Positions 34,581 through 37,133 of a DNA stretch of 37,133 nucleotides are shown here, piece by piece. The notes under the pieces were generated by a model. The model did not search any database. It was not told the origin of the DNA and was given only the letters and a program-made list of their open reading frames with translations. Made by a program: the position numbers and the translations under genes. This DNA comes from JAZQQB01 sp045628865 (GTDB lineage Bacteria > Bacillota > Clostridia > Lachnospirales > Lachnospiraceae), in NCBI GenBank assembly GCA_045628865.1, contig JAZQQB010000038.1:1-37133 (forward strand), in the 5' to 3' direction. Numbering within the stretch: position 1 is the first letter of the stretch; each line of letters begins with the position of its first letter.

Positions 34581-34790
34581 TTTACAACAGTGGAGGCAAA
34601 AAATGATTGTACTGTTGTAAAAAACATGGTTTGGTGCAGGGTTTATGGGTTGTAGCGTGGTGTATTTACAACAGTGGAGGGGAAAAATGGGTGTACTGTT
34701 GTAAATAACATGGGTTTGCGCTGAGTTTATGGGTTGTAGTGTAGTGTATTTACAACAGTGGAGGCAAAAAATGATTGTACTGTTGTAAAT
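34581..34790. repeat. three 84-bp repeats, each with an 11-bp inverted repeat
   Basis: TTTACAACAGT and ACTGTTGTAAA enclose a 19-base loop at 34581-34621, 34665-34705 and 34749-34789, exactly 84 bp apart. The loop contains GGAGG and an ATG. The 43 bp between hairpins is also conserved (TTTATGGGTTGTAG in both spacers). The third copy runs directly into the ISLre2 remnant. Confidence 0.93.
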
Positions 34791-34795
34791 AGATT

Positions 34796-35776
34796 ACTTC
34801 TTATGTCACAAAGTTAACCGAGGAACTTCATAAAACAGGTATCAGAATGATAGAGGAAACTCTTGGATACCTGGATGAAATGATAAATGAAAGCGATGTT
34901 CGTAAGATGTCCTGGGTTGTTGATAGACATGAGACAAAACAGTTGATAACTTCCCTTGGAAGTGTGAATTATGATAAGATAATGTTTAAGAATAAAGGTG
35001 ATGGTTAGCGTTCTTACATTCTAGATCTTATTATGGGACTGGACCCACACGAAAGAATGACAGAGGATGCAGAGGCAAAACTACTTGAGGAAGCTGTGCA
35101 GACATCATATCGTCGTTGTGAAGAAGAAATCAGCATTCTTGATAAAGTTAGCAAGCAGACTGTGATGAAGAAAATACATGCACTTCAGTTTCCACCAGAA
35201 GAAAATACCCTCGAGGGAAAGAAGGTTGTAAAGACTCTTTTTATTGATGCAGATGAGGCTCATGTTGCCCTACAGTACAGAAATAAAAAAGGTGACCTTA
35301 TAAGAAATGAGTATGTTGATTTTATAAAGTCCTATCTTAAGGATAATGATGTAAAAAGTGAAGAAAGTATTGAGGATGGAAGAGATTATATTTTAAATAA
35401 CTGGATGCCTAGTAAAGTTCGATTGAGCAATAAACAGAAACTTCTGGGATGTAGTGCAGAAGGACATGTAAGTCATGTGTTGGAATCAAGAATGACTTCA
35501 AGACCGATGGGATGGAGCAAGCGTGGAGCAGGACAGATGGGACGGCTAAGAGCTTATTAGCACAATGGTGGGGATATGCTTGAACTGGTACGATTCCAAC
35601 GACAAGAAGTAAAGGAAGCTGCTGGTTATGAAATGACGTACTGCTCCGTTCCAGAAATAATGCGTTCAGAGAAGGATCGTCACTATGAATTAGGAAAATA
35701 TATGGCATCAATGCAAGGAAGTCTGTCAGAAGACATAAAAAAACTCCGAATAGAGCATCACATCCATGGATTATAG
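34796..35776 (+). pseudogene. ISLre2-family transposase remnant
   Basis: One continuous frame with ISLre2 transposase features: LTEELHKTGIRMIEETLGYL, MGLDPHERMTEDAEAKLL, LFIDADEAH (usually DADED-H), then NNWMPSKVRLSNKQKLLGCS, AEGHVSHVLESRMTSRPMGW and NGGDMLELVRFQ. It is broken in four ways: the N-terminal part is missing, two in-frame TAG codons interrupt it (35006-35008 and 35558-35560), and the central region between VALQYRNKKGD and SIEDGRDYILNNW is deleted relative to the full family. The conserved Asp of DADED-H is also changed to Ala. No terminal inverted repeats are recognisable. It cannot produce an active transposase. Its left edge abuts the 84-bp repeats and its right edge the long inverted repeat. 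Confidence 0.88.
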
Positions 35777-35795
35777 GCGTATATGACGCACTATT

Positions 35796-35925
35796 ATGCT
35801 TAGTCCTCTTGATTACAATAGAAGCTGTGGGAATAGATATGTCAAGGGTGCAAAGCACCTCTACGAGGCATGCCCTTGACATATCTATTCCCACAGCTGA
35901 AAAGACAGACAAGAGGACTAAGCAT
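35796..35925. repeat. 130-bp long inverted repeat (possible cruciform or MITE-like element)
   Basis: Outer arms ATGCTTAGTCCTCTTG (35796-35811) and CAAGAGGACTAAGCAT (35910-35925) match over 16 bp. After an 11-base internal loop on each side, inner arms at 35823-35848 and 35873-35898 match over 26 bp (starting AGCTGTGGGAATAGATATGT). The 24-base top contains CCTC-TAC-GAGG. In total 42 perfect pairs. There is no T tract, so it is not a simple terminator, and the size is too small to encode a transposase. Confidence 0.93.
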
Positions 35926-36110
35926 GAGTCTACCTTCACAGGAAACCTTGCAAGTGAGAAAGAAAAAGAGTATGATGTAACCAACAATTCAAAGCTTGAT
36001 ACTTAATCAGAGCATCAAGGGGTGAACTCTTACCCGCTTTTTCCGAATGTAAAATTACGCGGCCCTATCATAAAAAAATATATTGCTCATATTTGCCAAT
36101 TATGTTAGGA

Positions 36111-36145
36111 TAATCATACGCAAGACGGTTCATAACGTATGATTA
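36111..36145. repeat. 10-bp inverted repeat upstream of the Rpn-like gene
   Basis: TAATCATACG (36111-36120) and CGTATGATTA (36136-36145), 15-base loop, no T tract. The 265 bp from 36007 to 36271 hold no gene; a second inverted repeat, GCAGGAAT (36215-36222) and ATTCCTGC (36247-36254), lies just before the ribosome site of the next gene. Confidence 0.6.
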
Positions 36146-36271
36146 CGTTTCTTAAATTCTAATATTTCAAGATATTCTGAAGTTCTTGCTAGAAACCCAA
36201 TTTTTACAATTTAAGCAGGAATTTCATTTATCAAATTGCCATGGGGATTCCTGCGGATAGGAGGATGATTT

Positions 36272-37021
36272 ATGGCAGTAAAAGAATATAGGAGTAACGT
36301 ATTTAGTATGTTACTGGAAGAAAAAGAAAATGCGTTACAGGTGTTTAACGCATTGAACGATTCTAAGTATGAGGATACAGAATTGGTGGAGGTTCTTCGA
36401 TTGGAGAACAGCATTATCATCTCGGTTAGAAATGATGCTTCATTTGTGATTGATGGTCAGTTGAATATTTATGAACATCAGTCAACATACAATCCCAATA
36501 TGCCTTTAAGAGGATTATTTTATTTTGTGGACATTGTAAAGAAACTTGTGAACGACAAGGATTTGTATGGCAAAAAGCTTATTCAGATACCAACTCCACA
36601 TTTTTGTGTGTTTTATAATGGAGTAAATGAGAGGCCTAAGGAAGAGATTTTTCGGTTATCAGATGCGTTTGAGAAGAAAACGGAACAGCCGGAACTAGAA
36701 CTTTTGTGTCGTTGCATTAATATCAATCCTGGAAAAAACGTTGATTTCCTTGATAAGTGTCAGGTGATTCGGGAGTATACATTGTTTATTGAGAGAGTGA
36801 ATCATAATCGAAAGAATGGTTTTGATTATCGTGAGGCAATAGAAAATGCCATTGATGAGTGTATCAAGGATAAAATCTTAGTTGAATTTCTAAAAACTCG
36901 AAGAAATGAGGTGCTGGAAGTTATGACAATTGATATGACATGGGAAAGACGAGAAGAATTGATTCGACAGGAAGAACGTGAGGAAGGACGAGCGGAAGGT
37001 CGTGAGGAAGGGAGCCAGTAA
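36272..37021 (+). CDS. Rpn-family / PD-(D/E)XK nuclease-like protein, possibly C-terminally shortened
   Basis: 249 residues with the look of the recombination-promoting nuclease / putative transposase (RpnA, YhgA-like) families: a helical start (EYRSNVFSMLLEEKENALQV), a beta strand pair with VIDGQLNIYEHQSTYNPNMP (D...E-x-Q-x-x-Y-like core), then YFVDIVKKLV and IPTPHFCVFYNGV. The C-terminus runs into a low-complexity E/R/G repeat (EEREEGRAEGREEGSQ) and stops; family members often continue beyond such a repeat. AGGAGG at 36259-36264 sets the ATG. These genes are common near mobile elements, matching the remnants to its left. Activity on DNA is known for RpnA; here it is inferred. Confidence 0.78.
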   Translation: MAVKEYRSNVFSMLLEEKENALQVFNALNDSKYEDTELVEVLRLENSIIISVRNDASFVIDGQLNIYEHQSTYNPNMPLRGLFYFVDIVKKLVNDKDLYGKKLIQIPTPHFCVFYNGVNERPKEEIFRLSDAFEKKTEQPELELLCRCININPGKNVDFLDKCQVIREYTLFIERVNHNRKNGFDYREAIENAIDECIKDKILVEFLKTRRNEVLEVMTIDMTWERREELIRQEEREEGRAEGREEGSQ

Positions 37022-37037
37022 AATATACCCTATAAAG

Positions 37038-37122
37038 TGGACACGATAAGAAGAAGGGAACCCTAATAATGGACATAAGAAGAAGGGGGGAAATCCTTAA
37101 TCGTGGACATTAATTAAAAGGG
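37038..37122. repeat. three degenerate direct repeats at the right edge
   Basis: TGGACACGATAAGAAGAAGG (37038), TGGACATAAGAAGAAGGG (37070) and TGGACATTAATTAAAAGGG (37104) share a TGGACA...AAGGG frame. They may be the start of an element that continues outside the window. Confidence 0.6.
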
Positions 37123-37133
37123 ATTTCTGCTGG

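Noticed and set aside
34411..34790. CRISPR array
   Set aside because: The 20-bp units are adjacent without spacers, and the 84-bp units have conserved, not variable, sequence between hairpins. No cas genes are present.
35006..35560. TAG recoding (for example pyrrolysine) in the transposase
   Set aside because: The same frame has a large deletion, a missing N-terminus and a changed conserved Asp, so mutation is the simpler reading.
35409..36006. Coding ORFs on both strands over the long palindrome (minus 35409-35987 and plus 35809-36006)
   Set aside because: Their similarity to each other (DISIPTA and VGIDMSR in both) is a by-product of the inverted repeat; they lack ribosome sites and overlap the transposase remnant.

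Overview
The window looks like chromosome from a Gram-positive, low-GC gut clostridium, most likely Lachnospiraceae. The basis is the AT-rich composition, strong Shine-Dalgarno sites with several TTG/GTG starts, consensus -35/-10 promoters with 16-17 bp spacers, many lipobox lipoproteins, a Firmicute-type WXG100 cluster, a SpoIID-domain protein and an ISLre2-type transposase remnant. I cannot fix the genus. Almost all genes lie on the + strand; the exception is tyrA.

Layout. (1) 1-5.7 kb: two tandem TIR - membrane segment - coiled coil - beta-propeller proteins, the first cut by the window edge. (2) 5.8-6.6 kb: deoC with its terminator. (3) 6.6-10.6 kb: three WXG100 proteins and a Gly-rich putative type VII-secreted protein, followed by a membrane zinc-ribbon gene and a decayed duplicate of it. 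(4) 10.6-10.9 kb: a 6S RNA with promoter and terminator. (5) 11-16.8 kb: a lipoprotein, a SpoIID/LytB protein and a YihY/BrkB membrane protein. (6) 16.8-21.6 kb: a rearranged accessory stretch with a 128-bp direct repeat, a 74-residue ORF, truncated or chimeric acetyltransferase fragments, a HAD phosphatase-like gene, lipoproteins and a YARHG-type protein that probably lost its 5' end. (7) 21.8-34.3 kb: mostly housekeeping genes (M18 aminopeptidase, a C-terminally extended queA, a PilZ protein, VanZ-like, pepF, a lipoprotein, pepC, tyrA on the minus strand, and an EF-G paralogue with altered GTPase motifs). (8) 34.4-37.1 kb: a repeat-rich, mobile-element-derived stretch with five 20-bp tandem units, three 84-bp units that each carry a hairpin and a five-codon ORF, an ISLre2 pseudogene, a 130-bp long inverted repeat and an Rpn-family nuclease-like gene.

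How parts work together. The peptidases (M18, PepF, PepC) with deoC, queA, tyrA and fusA-like are ordinary metabolism and translation. The TIR-propeller pair and the WXG100 cluster are the best candidates for conflict or surface-signalling functions. The 128-bp duplication, the decayed duplicates and the repeat-rich right end show that two parts of the window are actively rearranging. No CRISPR array, tRNA or rRNA was seen. The least explained structures are the 84-bp hairpin/micro-ORF repeats, the 130-bp palindrome, and the duplication that appears to have rewritten the 3' end of the yihY-like gene.
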